The translations under genes and the position numbers were made by a program. 40,889 bases of DNA from an uncultured Eubacteriales bacterium. GTDB taxonomy: Bacteria > Bacillota > Clostridia > Peptostreptococcales > Anaerovoracaceae. This document shows, piece by piece, positions 17,957 through 27,000 of this stretch (within the stretch, counting starts at the first letter, position 1; each line of letters begins with the position of its first letter). The stretch is from contig CACYPK010000022.1 of the NCBI GenBank assembly GCA_902776285.1, positions 1 through 40,889 on the forward strand, read 5' to 3'. The notes below the pieces were generated by a model. That model had not been told where the DNA came from, ran no database searches, and saw only the letters and a list, made by a program, of their open reading frames with translations.

Positions 17957-17985
17957 ATTATAAATTTAAACCGGGAAGCGGTCAA
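17957..17985 (-). promoter_or_regulatory. Promoter of the coiled-coil/PGBD gene
   Basis: On the minus strand TTGACC (17980-17985), a 17-bp spacer and TATAAT (17957-17962). The leader carries a small hairpin, ATGCCG/CGGCAT, just ahead of the SD. Confidence 0.82.
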
Positions 17986-17999
17986 TCGATAATCTGCGA

Positions 18000-18761
18000 T
18001 TACTGTGTCTCGCCAAGCGTAATTTTGACACAGTTGGCTCTTTCGAGATCCTTTGTGCCCATGCCGAAGCCCTCAGCTTCGACAGTCATCAGCGGCATCT
18101 CGCGGAACTCCGTAACGAAATGCTTCAGCAAGGCCGCTCCCGTAGGAGTACAGAGTTCGCTTTCTATGTCTCCCGCCTGATACGGGATGCCTTCAAGGAT
18201 GAATGCTGTAGCCGGCGCGGGTACCGGGAGAACGCCGTGGGCGCTTCTGACAGTGCCGCTTCCGACATTTAACGGAAAGGCAGTGACACGATCCGCGCCG
18301 ATGCGGTCCATCAGCATGCATACTGCAGTAACATCCGCGATCGCGTCCATCATCCCCACCTCGTGGAAATGCACCTCCGTGACCGGTACGCCGTGCGCCC
18401 TGCTCTCGGCGGCGGCTATGATCGAATAGACTTCCATGATCTCTTTTCTGACCTCACGGGAGATCCCGCTTAGGCCGCTGACTATCCGCTCTATGTCACC
18501 TATGTTGTGATGGACATGACCGCCGGAATGATGATGTATATGTCCGTCCTCCTCTTCTCCGTTAACGGTCATGCGCACATGAGTACCGCTGATTCCGTAC
18601 TTTACAGAAGGCTCAGCTGTCATGATGACGCCCGGGATCCCAAGCGAATTGAACGAGTCCGCAAAACCCTCCCGTTCCGCGTCCGGGAGTAGTTCAAGAA
18701 GAGCGGCAGTAAGCATGTCGCCCGCGGCTCCCATGCTGCAGTCAATATGCATCGATCTCAT
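18000..18761 (-). CDS. larC: LarC-type nickel-pincer cofactor protein, LarC1 part only
   Basis: A 253-residue protein starting with HIDCSMGAAGDML, the LarC signature. It has a His-rich loop HIHHHSGGHVHH (about 75-86), then EVHFHEVGMMDAIADV and CTPTGAALLKHF. LarC inserts nickel into the pyridinium thiocarboxylate cofactor of lactate racemase-type enzymes. Full LarC is about 400 residues; this one stops after NCVKITLGE, just where the second (CTP-binding) half would begin, and no LarC2 sequence follows (the next DNA is another gene's promoter). It overlaps larB by 4 nt, with GGAGG within larB. LarE and any LarA are absent here. Confidence 0.85.
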   Translation of the reverse strand: MRSMHIDCSMGAAGDMLTAALLELLPDAEREGFADSFNSLGIPGVIMTAEPSVKYGISGTHVRMTVNGEEEDGHIHHHSGGHVHHNIGDIERIVSGLSGISREVRKEIMEVYSIIAAAESRAHGVPVTEVHFHEVGMMDAIADVTAVCMLMDRIGADRVTAFPLNVGSGTVRSAHGVLPVPAPATAFILEGIPYQAGDIESELCTPTGAALLKHFVTEFREMPLMTVEAEGFGMGTKDLERANCVKITLGETQ

Positions 18762-19513
18762 CTTTTGGCCTCCATGTGATTGATGCGGCTTGCCATGTAT
18801 CCGGCTCCGAAGCCGTTGTCGATATTCACGCAGGCGACACCGCTCGCGCAGGAGTTGAGCATCGAAAGAAGCGCCGAAAGCCCTCCGAATGACGCGCCGT
18901 ATCCCACGCTTGTAGGTACCGCGATGACCGGGCAGTCCGCCAGACCGCCCACTACGCTGGCAAGGGCTCCTTCCATTCCCGCCACGGTGATGATGACCGA
19001 AGCGTTCATGATGTATTCCTTATGGGCCAGCAATCTGTGTATGCCGGCGACTCCGACGTCATAAAGACGCACGACTTCATTCCCCAGAGCCTCCGCGGTG
19101 ATGGCCGCCTCCTCGGCGACCGGAATGTCACTGGTGCCTCCCGTGGCTATGACGATCTTTCCTATCCCGTCAGGTTCAGGCTTTCTGCCGACCACGGCCA
19201 GACGCGCTTCACGGCTGTAATCGATATCGTGATGCTCCGCAAGAGCGGCAGCCTTTGCTTCATCCAATCTGGTCACGAGGACAGGCTCCTGCTTATTATC
19301 CACCATCGAGTCTACTATGCCGATGATCTGCTCAGCGGTCTTACCCTCTCCGTATATGACCTCAGCCGAACCCTGCCTCACTTTGCGGTGAAGGTCAAGC
19401 TTGGCGTATCCGAGATCTTCAAAAGGCCCTATTTTCAGTTCTTCAAGCGCTTCTTCAGCGTTGATATCGCCCTTTTCGAGAGCTTCGAGCACTTTTTTAA
19501 TCTTATGATCCAT
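18758..19513 (-). CDS. larB: Nickel-pincer cofactor biosynthesis protein LarB
   Basis: A 251-residue protein whose second half is an AIR-carboxylase (PurE-like) domain: VIATGGTSDIPVAEEAA, RLYDVGVAGIHRLLAH, VAGMEGALASVVGGL and VPTSVGYGASFGGLSALL. The N-terminal LEALEKGDINAEEALEEL is typical of LarB. LarB carboxylates and hydrolyses nicotinic acid adenine dinucleotide to begin nickel-pincer cofactor synthesis. It overlaps ykvI by 11 nt upstream and larC by 4 nt downstream, so the three are translationally coupled. GAGGGG lies before the ATG. Confidence 0.92.
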   Translation of the reverse strand: MDHKIKKVLEALEKGDINAEEALEELKIGPFEDLGYAKLDLHRKVRQGSAEVIYGEGKTAEQIIGIVDSMVDNKQEPVLVTRLDEAKAAALAEHHDIDYSREARLAVVGRKPEPDGIGKIVIATGGTSDIPVAEEAAITAEALGNEVVRLYDVGVAGIHRLLAHKEYIMNASVIITVAGMEGALASVVGGLADCPVIAVPTSVGYGASFGGLSALLSMLNSCASGVACVNIDNGFGAGYMASRINHMEAKR

Positions 19514-20576
19514 CTGTTGCCCCTCTGTCTTCTCTGTTGATGGTGACTTGTTTCACAAAATTGACGATTATCAGGAATATAAAGATCATGCCTATATAGC
19601 CCTGAGCCGGATAAAGGAATTCCACCAGTTTCCTGAACCCCGTGAGCCCGAGAAGAAACCCTGCCGCGGCGCCGCCGGTTATTATCCATTTTTTGTATTG
19701 TCCCGGCCTAAGCTTGGTACTGAATCCGTAGTACGTGCTCGCGCCTGTCGAGTATACCGCTCCGTACAGGATCACCGCGTAAATAATACTGAAGGCCGGT
19801 GAAAGCCTGCCCGCAAATCCAAGCATTGGCAGGTCGAGTCCCGAGCTGAACGCCATGTCCGTCAGCAGCGCCCTCAGAAGCAGTATCGTCAGAGCGCCGA
19901 GACAAAGCGTTCCGGCGATGGCTCCGGCATACGCGTTTTTACTGTCTTTAGCGTGTATAGCCGAATTACCGGACATGGTTATCATGCCCAAAGTATTGTA
20001 TGCCATGAATACAAGCGCGGACACCGGCCAGTTAGGCGACATGCGTCCCGGCTGATAGCCATCTGTCGCCCCGCTTTGAGGAAAGTCCGCGCGAATAGTC
20101 AGAACTATAGTGATGATGCCTACGGCGAACAGCACGGGCACCATCAGCCTGAACACCTTTGAGACCCTCTCAAAGTCGCCCAGAACAGTGATGACGCACA
20201 GAACGGCTATCACAATGCCTCCGATGAGCTTGCTTATACCGAATTGCTGATTCAGCAGAGATCCTCCGGCTGCCGTCATGGCGATTATCATCGAATAGTA
20301 GATGACCGCCAGCACCCAGCCGATGATCTCATCGATAAGCTTGTTATCGAATGGTGAGATAAGCCTGCCGAGATCGGAAGTGCCCTTTCCGCGGGCAATA
20401 TATGTGAGCATACAGGCGAGCAGCACGAAGCACAATGTGCTTGCGGCTGCTCCCAGATAGCCCCTGTTTCCGAATACGCCGAAGAATTGCCAGCACTCCC
20501 GGCCTGACGCGAATCCGGCGCCCATTATAACGCCTATATAAAGACTTGTTATCTCTATCCAATTGAGTTTCTTCAT
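19503..20576 (-). CDS. YkvI-family membrane transporter (APC/LeuT-like fold)
   Basis: A 357-residue protein with about ten hydrophobic helices. The first, IEITSLYIGVIMGAGFASGRE, contains the unwound GAGFASG-type segment typical of the YkvI (COG3949) group within the amino-acid/cation transporter fold. Substrate is unknown for the family. The 11-nt overlap with larB suggests a functional link, for example uptake of a substrate used by a nickel-pincer enzyme, but this is inference. No clear SD precedes the ATG at 20576. Confidence 0.8.
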   Translation of the reverse strand: MKKLNWIEITSLYIGVIMGAGFASGRECWQFFGVFGNRGYLGAAASTLCFVLLACMLTYIARGKGTSDLGRLISPFDNKLIDEIIGWVLAVIYYSMIIAMTAAGGSLLNQQFGISKLIGGIVIAVLCVITVLGDFERVSKVFRLMVPVLFAVGIITIVLTIRADFPQSGATDGYQPGRMSPNWPVSALVFMAYNTLGMITMSGNSAIHAKDSKNAYAGAIAGTLCLGALTILLLRALLTDMAFSSGLDLPMLGFAGRLSPAFSIIYAVILYGAVYSTGASTYYGFSTKLRPGQYKKWIITGGAAAGFLLGLTGFRKLVEFLYPAQGYIGMIFIFLIIVNFVKQVTINREDRGATDGS

Positions 20577-20655
20577 TACAGGCCGGTCATTTTCATGATC
20601 TCATATACGATCTGTCTCTGCGCCCGGTTCTTCCTTTAATGCAGCGGTTTTTTGC

Positions 20656-21888
20656 CTAAAACGCGAAATTGCCGTTTCTGAATACAGGGATTTCCCTTCC
20701 GTCATGCGTTATACCGGTGATCTCAAGGTCAGCCGAGCCGACCATGAAGTCAACATGAGTCATCGATGAATTCACGCCCTTCGCCTCGCGCTCCTCTTCT
20801 GTCATTGTTTCAGCGCCCTCTATACAAGGGTAAGCTTCGCCGAAAGCGAAATGGCACGCGGCGTTCTCATCGAACAGCGTGTTGAGGAAGAGCACGCCTG
20901 ATTTGTTTATTGGAGATTCAAAAGGCACCAGAGCTACTTCTCCGAAATACGAAGCGCCTTCATCTACCGAAATGGCTTCTCTGAGGATCTCCTCACCTTT
21001 TTCAGCGTGTACCTCGACGATCTTTCCGTCCTTCACCTTGAAGCTGAAGCCGTCGATGATCGATCCGTTGAGGCTGAGCGGCTTGGTAGCTACAAGCGTG
21101 CCGTTCATGGTGCGTCTGTCAGGAAGCGTGAACACTTCCTCAGTAGGTATATTGGCAGCGAACATGGTACCGTTCGGACCCTTCTCCTCGCCGCCGGTCC
21201 AGATATGTCCTTCGGCAAGACCGACAGTCACGTCCGTGCCGAGTGAATTCTTATACTTCAGAGCCTTGAACCTGTATCCGTTCATGATGTCGACATGCTT
21301 CTTGATCTCTTCGACATGCTCTTTCCAGTTCTTTATGGCGTCTCCTCCGTCGACTCTGCAAGCTTTAAGTATCTCGTGCCAAAGCCTTTCCATCGCTTCG
21401 GCCTCGCTTGATTCAGGAAAAACAGCCTTAGCCCATGCCCTTGAAGGAACCGAGCACACGGTCCACGGGCACTCGCTTCCCATCATCCTCTTACGGTATT
21501 TTTCGAGAGGCTTGGCGGCGCTTTTCTGCGCCCTCGTGATGCGGTCAGGATCTACACCCTTCATGAGTTCAGGATCTTCCGAGAAAATGTGCAGGAATGC
21601 CGCGCCTTCCTCGGATAAGGAATTGCGGAAATCCACATACCATGAGTCTACCTTGTCGAACACATCGTCGGAAGCGCGCAGATACTTCATGCGCTTGAGT
21701 TCATCGTCCTCCCACGACATCACTACCTCTCTGCAGCCCGCTTCATATGCTTCCGCGGCGCACAGTCTCGCGAAATCAGCGTTTTCAACATCACACGTGA
21801 TTACAAGTCTTTGCCCCTTTTTAATATTGATTCCCGATCTTACAACCAGTTCCGCATAGTCCCTCTTCAGTTTTTCCAATTCAGCCAT
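20656..21888 (-). CDS. M29-family metallo-aminopeptidase (AmpS/PepS type)
   Basis: A 410-residue cytosolic exopeptidase of the thermophilic aminopeptidase (M29) family. Recognisable segments: YAELVVRSGINIKKGQRL at the start, NGTMFAANIPTEEVFTLPD and VALVPFESPINKSGVLFLNTL-like sequence, then ENAACHFAFGEAYP and MTHVDFMVGSADLEITG with the metal-binding Glu/His/Asp residues. Length is normal for the family. It sits 34 nt after the yhhN stop and 79 nt before ykvI and is probably part of the same long minus-strand operon. Confidence 0.93.
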   Translation of the reverse strand: MAELEKLKRDYAELVVRSGINIKKGQRLVITCDVENADFARLCAAEAYEAGCREVVMSWEDDELKRMKYLRASDDVFDKVDSWYVDFRNSLSEEGAAFLHIFSEDPELMKGVDPDRITRAQKSAAKPLEKYRKRMMGSECPWTVCSVPSRAWAKAVFPESSEAEAMERLWHEILKACRVDGGDAIKNWKEHVEEIKKHVDIMNGYRFKALKYKNSLGTDVTVGLAEGHIWTGGEEKGPNGTMFAANIPTEEVFTLPDRRTMNGTLVATKPLSLNGSIIDGFSFKVKDGKIVEVHAEKGEEILREAISVDEGASYFGEVALVPFESPINKSGVLFLNTLFDENAACHFAFGEAYPCIEGAETMTEEEREAKGVNSSMTHVDFMVGSADLEITGITHDGREIPVFRNGNFAF

Positions 21889-21922
21889 TAACTTATTATT
21901 CCTTTCAAAGTGTTAGTTTATA

Positions 21923-22585
21923 TTATAACGCTGTACTCAGCGCTATCAGCAAAAGTCCAACAAAGTACGTCAGGCTGTTGACCCTGACGAGCCACTTGTT
22001 GTTATTGAATACGTATCTGTACAGGTTCAGATCTATGTCTGAGAACATGAACAGTACGGAGCCAAGGCCCATTATTGCGTAATTCGTCCCCGGAAGCAAG
22101 AGTAAAAGCGCAAGTCCCGTGATTCCGTGCATGAATATCGAAGACAAATAGAAGATCATCGGCCAGCGCATCTTTCCCATTTTGATAGTATCAGGCCAGC
22201 GTCCGGTGGCATAAATCACAACTGCCAGCATGAGGCCCGCCACTATGTAAGTCCACGCGAAATCATTGAACCGGAAGCCATGATCCACCAGAACTATCTG
22301 TTCATACAGAACGAAGCAGATATTGCCGGCAAGGAAGAAATCCCCTCCGCGTCCGAAGTCAAATACCAGAAATACGTCTCCAAGCCACGCGAGTATCAGC
22401 GCAGCCATCAGCAGCGTCTGATAGCTCGCGAACTCATACCTTTTGAAGAAGACCACTATGGCAAAAATGAGATACATGGTCGCCATAATGTATTTATTTA
22501 CAGCCCTGGCCTTCTTATTATCTGACGTTCTTGTCTTGAAATAGCAGCACAGAGCTATCAGATATATCGCTATGAATACACGCAT
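21923..22585 (-). CDS. YhhN/TMEM86-family membrane protein (lysoplasmalogenase-like)
   Basis: A 220-residue protein with about seven or eight hydrophobic segments. The two conserved acidic motifs of the YhhN family are present: AWLGDVFLVFD near residue 85 and MFSDIDLNLYRY near 180. Animal members cleave the vinyl-ether bond of lysoplasmalogen; bacterial roles are less clear, though plasmalogens are common in anaerobic clostridia. It starts 32 nt after yfcE with GGGGGGAGAA upstream. Confidence 0.8.
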   Translation of the reverse strand: MRVFIAIYLIALCCYFKTRTSDNKKARAVNKYIMATMYLIFAIVVFFKRYEFASYQTLLMAALILAWLGDVFLVFDFGRGGDFFLAGNICFVLYEQIVLVDHGFRFNDFAWTYIVAGLMLAVVIYATGRWPDTIKMGKMRWPMIFYLSSIFMHGITGLALLLLLPGTNYAIMGLGSVLFMFSDIDLNLYRYVFNNNKWLVRVNSLTYFVGLLLIALSTAL

Positions 22586-22617
22586 ATTTCTCCCCCCTTT
22601 TTTATATGCGCTTAATG

Positions 22618-23088
22618 TCAGATCGTTTTAAGATCGACACTGAATCTGCCGTCCGCTATCGTCAGTATTGCATAAGACGGGTAATATCCCCTTCCGATCG
22701 ATCCCGGGTTGAGCAGCGTGACACCGCGGCTATCAGTCAGCTGTTGGCAATGTGTATGTCCGAAGAGAGCGATGTCCGCCCCGGCTTCGGCTGCCTGCGA
22801 TGTCAGCGTCTCCAGGTCGTAGTCATACTTCACGCGTGACAAATGGCCGTGAGTCGCGTATATGGTGACTCCTTCGATCTCACAGCAAAGCGTGCTGCTC
22901 ATTTCCGTTCTGAAATCGCAGTTTCCGCTTACCGCATATACCGGTATATCCGGATACTTATCGATCACATTCGCGATGTCCCTCTCTCCGTCCCCCAGAA
23001 AGAATATGAGATCGGGCTTCTCCAGCTCTATAGCAGCAATCATATTTTCGGTATAGCCGTGGGAATCAGAAAAAACACAAACTTTCAT
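22618..23088 (-). CDS. YfcE-family metallophosphodiesterase
   Basis: A 156-residue calcineurin-like phosphoesterase of the small MJ0936/YfcE type. All metal motifs are visible: FSDSHG (6-11), FLGDGERD, VSGNCDFR, YATHGHLSR and LFGHTHCQQ, with NPGSIGRG near the end. Family members hydrolyse phosphodiesters in vitro with Mn or other divalent metals; the physiological substrate is unknown. It begins 10 nt after the HAD gene and is probably co-transcribed. Confidence 0.93.
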   Translation of the reverse strand: MKVCVFSDSHGYTENMIAAIELEKPDLIFFLGDGERDIANVIDKYPDIPVYAVSGNCDFRTEMSSTLCCEIEGVTIYATHGHLSRVKYDYDLETLTSQAAEAGADIALFGHTHCQQLTDSRGVTLLNPGSIGRGYYPSYAILTIADGRFSVDLKTI

Positions 23089-23098
23089 TCACATCCTC

Positions 23099-23926
23099 TC
23101 AGTCAATCAGTCCGAGCTGACGGAAACCCCACTCGATCCCATCCTCATAAACGCCCGGGCATACCAGATCGCTCATTTCTTTAAGTCTCGGGCTTCCGCT
23201 GTCCATGCATACGCTGGTGCCGACTGTTTCTATCATTTCGAGGTCAAGCATGCTGTCGCCAAAGCCGATGGTGTCGGCGATATCGAAGCCGAGCTTTTCC
23301 GCTACGATGCGAACGGCGCTGCCCTTATCGATCTCGCGGCTGATGACCTCACCGAACTTGCAGTCCGGCTCCGAAAAGTCATGCAGTATGAACATGAGCT
23401 TATCGTCAAGTTCTGCTTTCGCGGCATTGAGCTGGTCATCGTTTTCATACACGAATACAAGTTTATAGACCGGCCTGCCGTCGTATTCCTCAATCGGATG
23501 CGGACAGAGATCCACCCACACAGCTTGTATCATGCGGAGCAGGTGGCTGTTCCTGTCCCTGTCCTCATTCAGAAACTGCCTGGCTATGTCGTCACAATAG
23601 CTGTCGTCTTTCGCTTCGAGTTCGATGGATACTCCGCTTTCCTTAAACAGAGTGATAAGCCTGTTTTTCTGATCTTCCGGCATCGGGTTGTCATACAGCG
23701 TTTCATTGCCTGCGAAAACAAATCCGCCGCAGCTCGCTATGCCTCCGTCAAAGCCGTATTTGTACAAAGGCTCCATCATGGCGTTATTCCGGCCTGAGCA
23801 CAAAAATACTTTGTGTCCCCTCTCCTGCGCCCTTTTTATCGCTCTTACGGCGCTTTCGGGCGGTTCCTGACCACCCGGAGGCGTGAGCGTTCCGTCTACA
23901 TCCAAAAATATCAGTTTGCTGTTCAT
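23099..23926 (-). CDS. Cof-type HAD-IIB family hydrolase
   Basis: A 275-residue haloacid-dehalogenase phosphatase. Motif I is FLDVDGTLTPPGG (nucleophile D8, acid D10), motif II SGRN, motif III the Lys of GSAVRIVAEKLG, and motif IV GFGDSMLDLEM. The C2-type cap (about 80-195) is the Cof subfamily form that acts on small phosphorylated metabolites such as sugar phosphates or pyridoxal phosphate. It is the first gene behind the promoter at 23963-23990 and probably heads the operon HAD-yfcE-yhhN-ampS-ykvI-larB-larC. Confidence 0.92.
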   Translation of the reverse strand: MNSKLIFLDVDGTLTPPGGQEPPESAVRAIKRAQERGHKVFLCSGRNNAMMEPLYKYGFDGGIASCGGFVFAGNETLYDNPMPEDQKNRLITLFKESGVSIELEAKDDSYCDDIARQFLNEDRDRNSHLLRMIQAVWVDLCPHPIEEYDGRPVYKLVFVYENDDQLNAAKAELDDKLMFILHDFSEPDCKFGEVISREIDKGSAVRIVAEKLGFDIADTIGFGDSMLDLEMIETVGTSVCMDSGSPRLKEMSDLVCPGVYEDGIEWGFRQLGLID

Positions 23927-23962
23927 CGTTTTCCTTTTGAGTTAAATAATATCTATCATAAT

Positions 23963-23990
23963 ATTGTACCATTTACTGTCTGTTTTCCAA
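23963..23990 (-). promoter_or_regulatory. Promoter of the HAD-to-larC operon
   Basis: On the minus strand TTGGAA (23985-23990), a 16-bp spacer and TACAAT (23963-23968), firing toward the HAD gene about 37 nt away. Confidence 0.6.
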
Positions 23991-23997
23991 AGATGTC

Positions 23998-24027
23998 ACA
24001 AAAAAATGACCGCCTGTAAGGCGGTCA
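23998..24027 (-). terminator. Intrinsic terminator of the hybrid sensor kinase gene
   Basis: ATGACCGCCT (24005-24014) pairs perfectly with AGGCGGTCAT (24018-24027) around a 3-nt loop. The minus strand continues with about seven T residues. It separates the kinase gene from the HAD operon. Confidence 0.95.
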
Positions 24028-24062
24028 TCAGCTATTTACACGGGAGGAGATTGGAGGCAGCA

Positions 24063-27000
24063 TCAAAGCTTGCGGGTTTGGTAATATTCCCATATCAGCT
24101 CTTCCAGTGTCTGATACAGATGCTCAGGATCCACAGGTTTAGACAAGTGAGCGTCCATGCCCACCTGCAGTGAACGCTGAACATCCTCATCAAAGGCATT
24201 GGCGGTTAAGGCAATTATCGGTATCGTTTTGGCATCCGGTCTATCCAGAGCCCTGATAGCCGCTGTTGCCTCCAGACCGTCCATCTCCGGCATACGCACA
24301 TCCATCAGGATCGCGTCATAATAACCTTCCTGACTGTTCTCAAACATTTCCACTACGATCCTGCCGTTTTCAGCGTGATCGATCTCAGCTTCCCGCATGA
24401 GAATGATCTGTTTCATGATCTCTGCGTTGACGAAGACATCCTCAGCCATAAGTATCCTTTTGCCTTTGAGCTCAGCCCGTTGTTTCTCCTTAAAGAGACT
24501 CATATTGTTTTTCCGGGCGATCCGCTCCAGCTCATCAAGCACATTAGACGCAAACAGAGGTTTTGCCAGAAAACTGTCGACACCGCTGTGTATCGCCTCT
24601 TCCAGGATCTCATCCCAGTTGAAAGAGGTCAGTATGATGACCGTTGTTTCCTTGTCGTATCTCTTCCGTATTTCCTTCGCAACTTCAACTCCGTCCATTC
24701 CCGGCATCTTCCAGTCAAGCAGGACAAGGTTATAAGGCTCGTGCTTTGCATGCTGCACTTCCAGCATGTGCAGGGCTGCCGGTCCGTCGTAACAGGTATC
24801 CGCCTTGATGCCTGCTTCATCCAGCACGATCCGAGCGTGTTCAGCCGCGATCTCCTCGTCATCCACAACCAGGACACGTATATCCTTCGGGTTCAGAGAG
24901 TATGAGGACAGCCCCTGGTGATCGCTGTTATTAAGAGTAATGGTGACCGTGAACTCTGTCCCCACGCCTTTTTCAGATTCGACAGAGATCGTCCCGTTCA
25001 TCAGTTCAACGATATTTTTCGTAATGGCCATGCCGAGACCGGTACTGCCATACTTGCTGTTTCTGCTGCTGTCTTCCTGTGTAAAAGTGTCAAATATTTT
25101 CGGGATGAATTCCTTATCCATACCGATACCGGTATCACTGATGCAGAATCTCAGGGTCGAATGATCTCCGTAGACGGCCGTACGCTCTACCGTCAGCATG
25201 ATGTTGCCCGGCGCATCCGTAAACTTGATCGCATTCGACAGGATATTGATCAGGACCTGCTTGAGCTTCATGTCATCGCCGATGTAGTAATCACTTACAC
25301 CGCCAATCACCTTGCACTCATAATGCAGTCCCTTTTCTTCACATTGGGACATGACCATGGTATTGATCTGCTCCAGCATATCGCGGAAGAAAAATTCTTC
25401 CTTTCGAATAACCATACGCCCGGATTCAATACGACTCATGTCGAGTATATCGTTGATCAGACCCAGCAGATGTCTCGCGCTTCCGCCTATCTGCTCAAGA
25501 TACCCGCGTGTTTCTTCAGGGAGTGAATCATTGTGCAGAGCCAGACTGTCCAGTCCTATGATGGCGTTCATAGGCGTACGGATCTCATGGCTCACGCTTG
25601 ACAGGAACGCTGTCTTAGCCTTATTGGCCTCCTCTGCCGCCGCGAGAGCCTCGCCGAGCGCCTGGTTCTTTGCCATTGTATCGCGCATTTCGGTATCGAT
25701 GACTGTCAGGCCAAGACCGACCGCGTGGACGATATGATCCTCACGGTTTTCGGCATGCCTCACGCCTGCCATGCGGATCATTTCGTAGTATTCCTTTCCG
25801 TTACGCTCCACCAGATAACGGTAAGCTATGATCGGATCATTCTCGAGTGCTTTACGCACGTTGTCCGGATCGATGAATTCCAGGAAACCCTCCCTGTAGC
25901 TTTCCGCAACACAGTTGTTAGCGTACCAGGTGAAACGCTCAAGGTAATGGAAATGTATGCCTTCAGGTGTCTGATCTGTATCTTCGGGGTCAGCCCGGTA
26001 GCAGACAGCGTCATCTTTGTCCAGGTCGACATGATAGACGCAGCGATAGTCCGAAGCGAGCGCGGTTATCATCTTGTCCTGCTGCTCGCGGCGTTCCTGC
26101 TGCCTGAGCAGCTGCTTGGAACGTTTCGAATCGCGTACCAGGAACATGATTATAAGCGCGGCGATCGCAAGCATTATGCTTCCGACAACGCCCATGTTGT
26201 TCCGGATCACATCTCCGAACGAATAGGTATGCAGCTGATCCGTGTACCGGAAAGCAAGGTTCTGGGCGTAATCAGAGCCCAGAATGTTGATGCCGCGGTT
26301 GACCAGTTTAAGCAGACCCTCATTTCCGATCTGCACGCCGAAGCTCCTGTCATCATTGTATGCGGTCTGAAGCAGCGATAAGCCGCTGTACCGGCTGTTT
26401 CGCAGTATGTCGTTTGCTCTCAGTCCGTTCAGGGTGGTGCACCCCGCCTTTCCGTCATTCACGGCGTGGAGACATTCGTCGATCGAAGGATATAAAGTGA
26501 TCTCCGCGTCCGGATAGTAGGTCTTCACGAAGTAGTACTGCATGCTGTTGTTCTCGTTCACAGCGAAATGCCGCACCGTTTCTTCGTTATACTCATCTTT
26601 ATATACCAGCTCTGTCGCAGCTGAAACGACCGCGTTCGACTGGAATATTCCACTCTCTTCAGCATAATACAGTCCGCCGCCTACCGGAAAAATCATATCG
26701 ACGCTTCCGTCTTCCAGCCCCGCGATCATCTTGTCGGAACTGTCGTAACCTGTATATGAGACTTCAAGGTCATCAAGTCCGAGGTCCTTCATCATCCGCG
26801 GGATGAGATCCTTCAGAAGTCCGTTTACATTGCCTGCGGAGTCAGTACCGCTGTACGGGAGATAATTGTTCAGATAGCCTATACGCAGCGAGTCGTGCCC
26901 GGCAAGCCACCGCTTCTCAGGTTCCGAAAACGCGCGGCTGGATATGCTCACAGGATAGTATTTGCTGCGAAGGAAGTTGATATAATTGGGTTCATCAACA

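Noticed and set aside
20879..21859. 326-residue plus-strand open frame
   Set aside because: Antisense shadow of the M29 aminopeptidase gene; Ser-rich composition and no SD.
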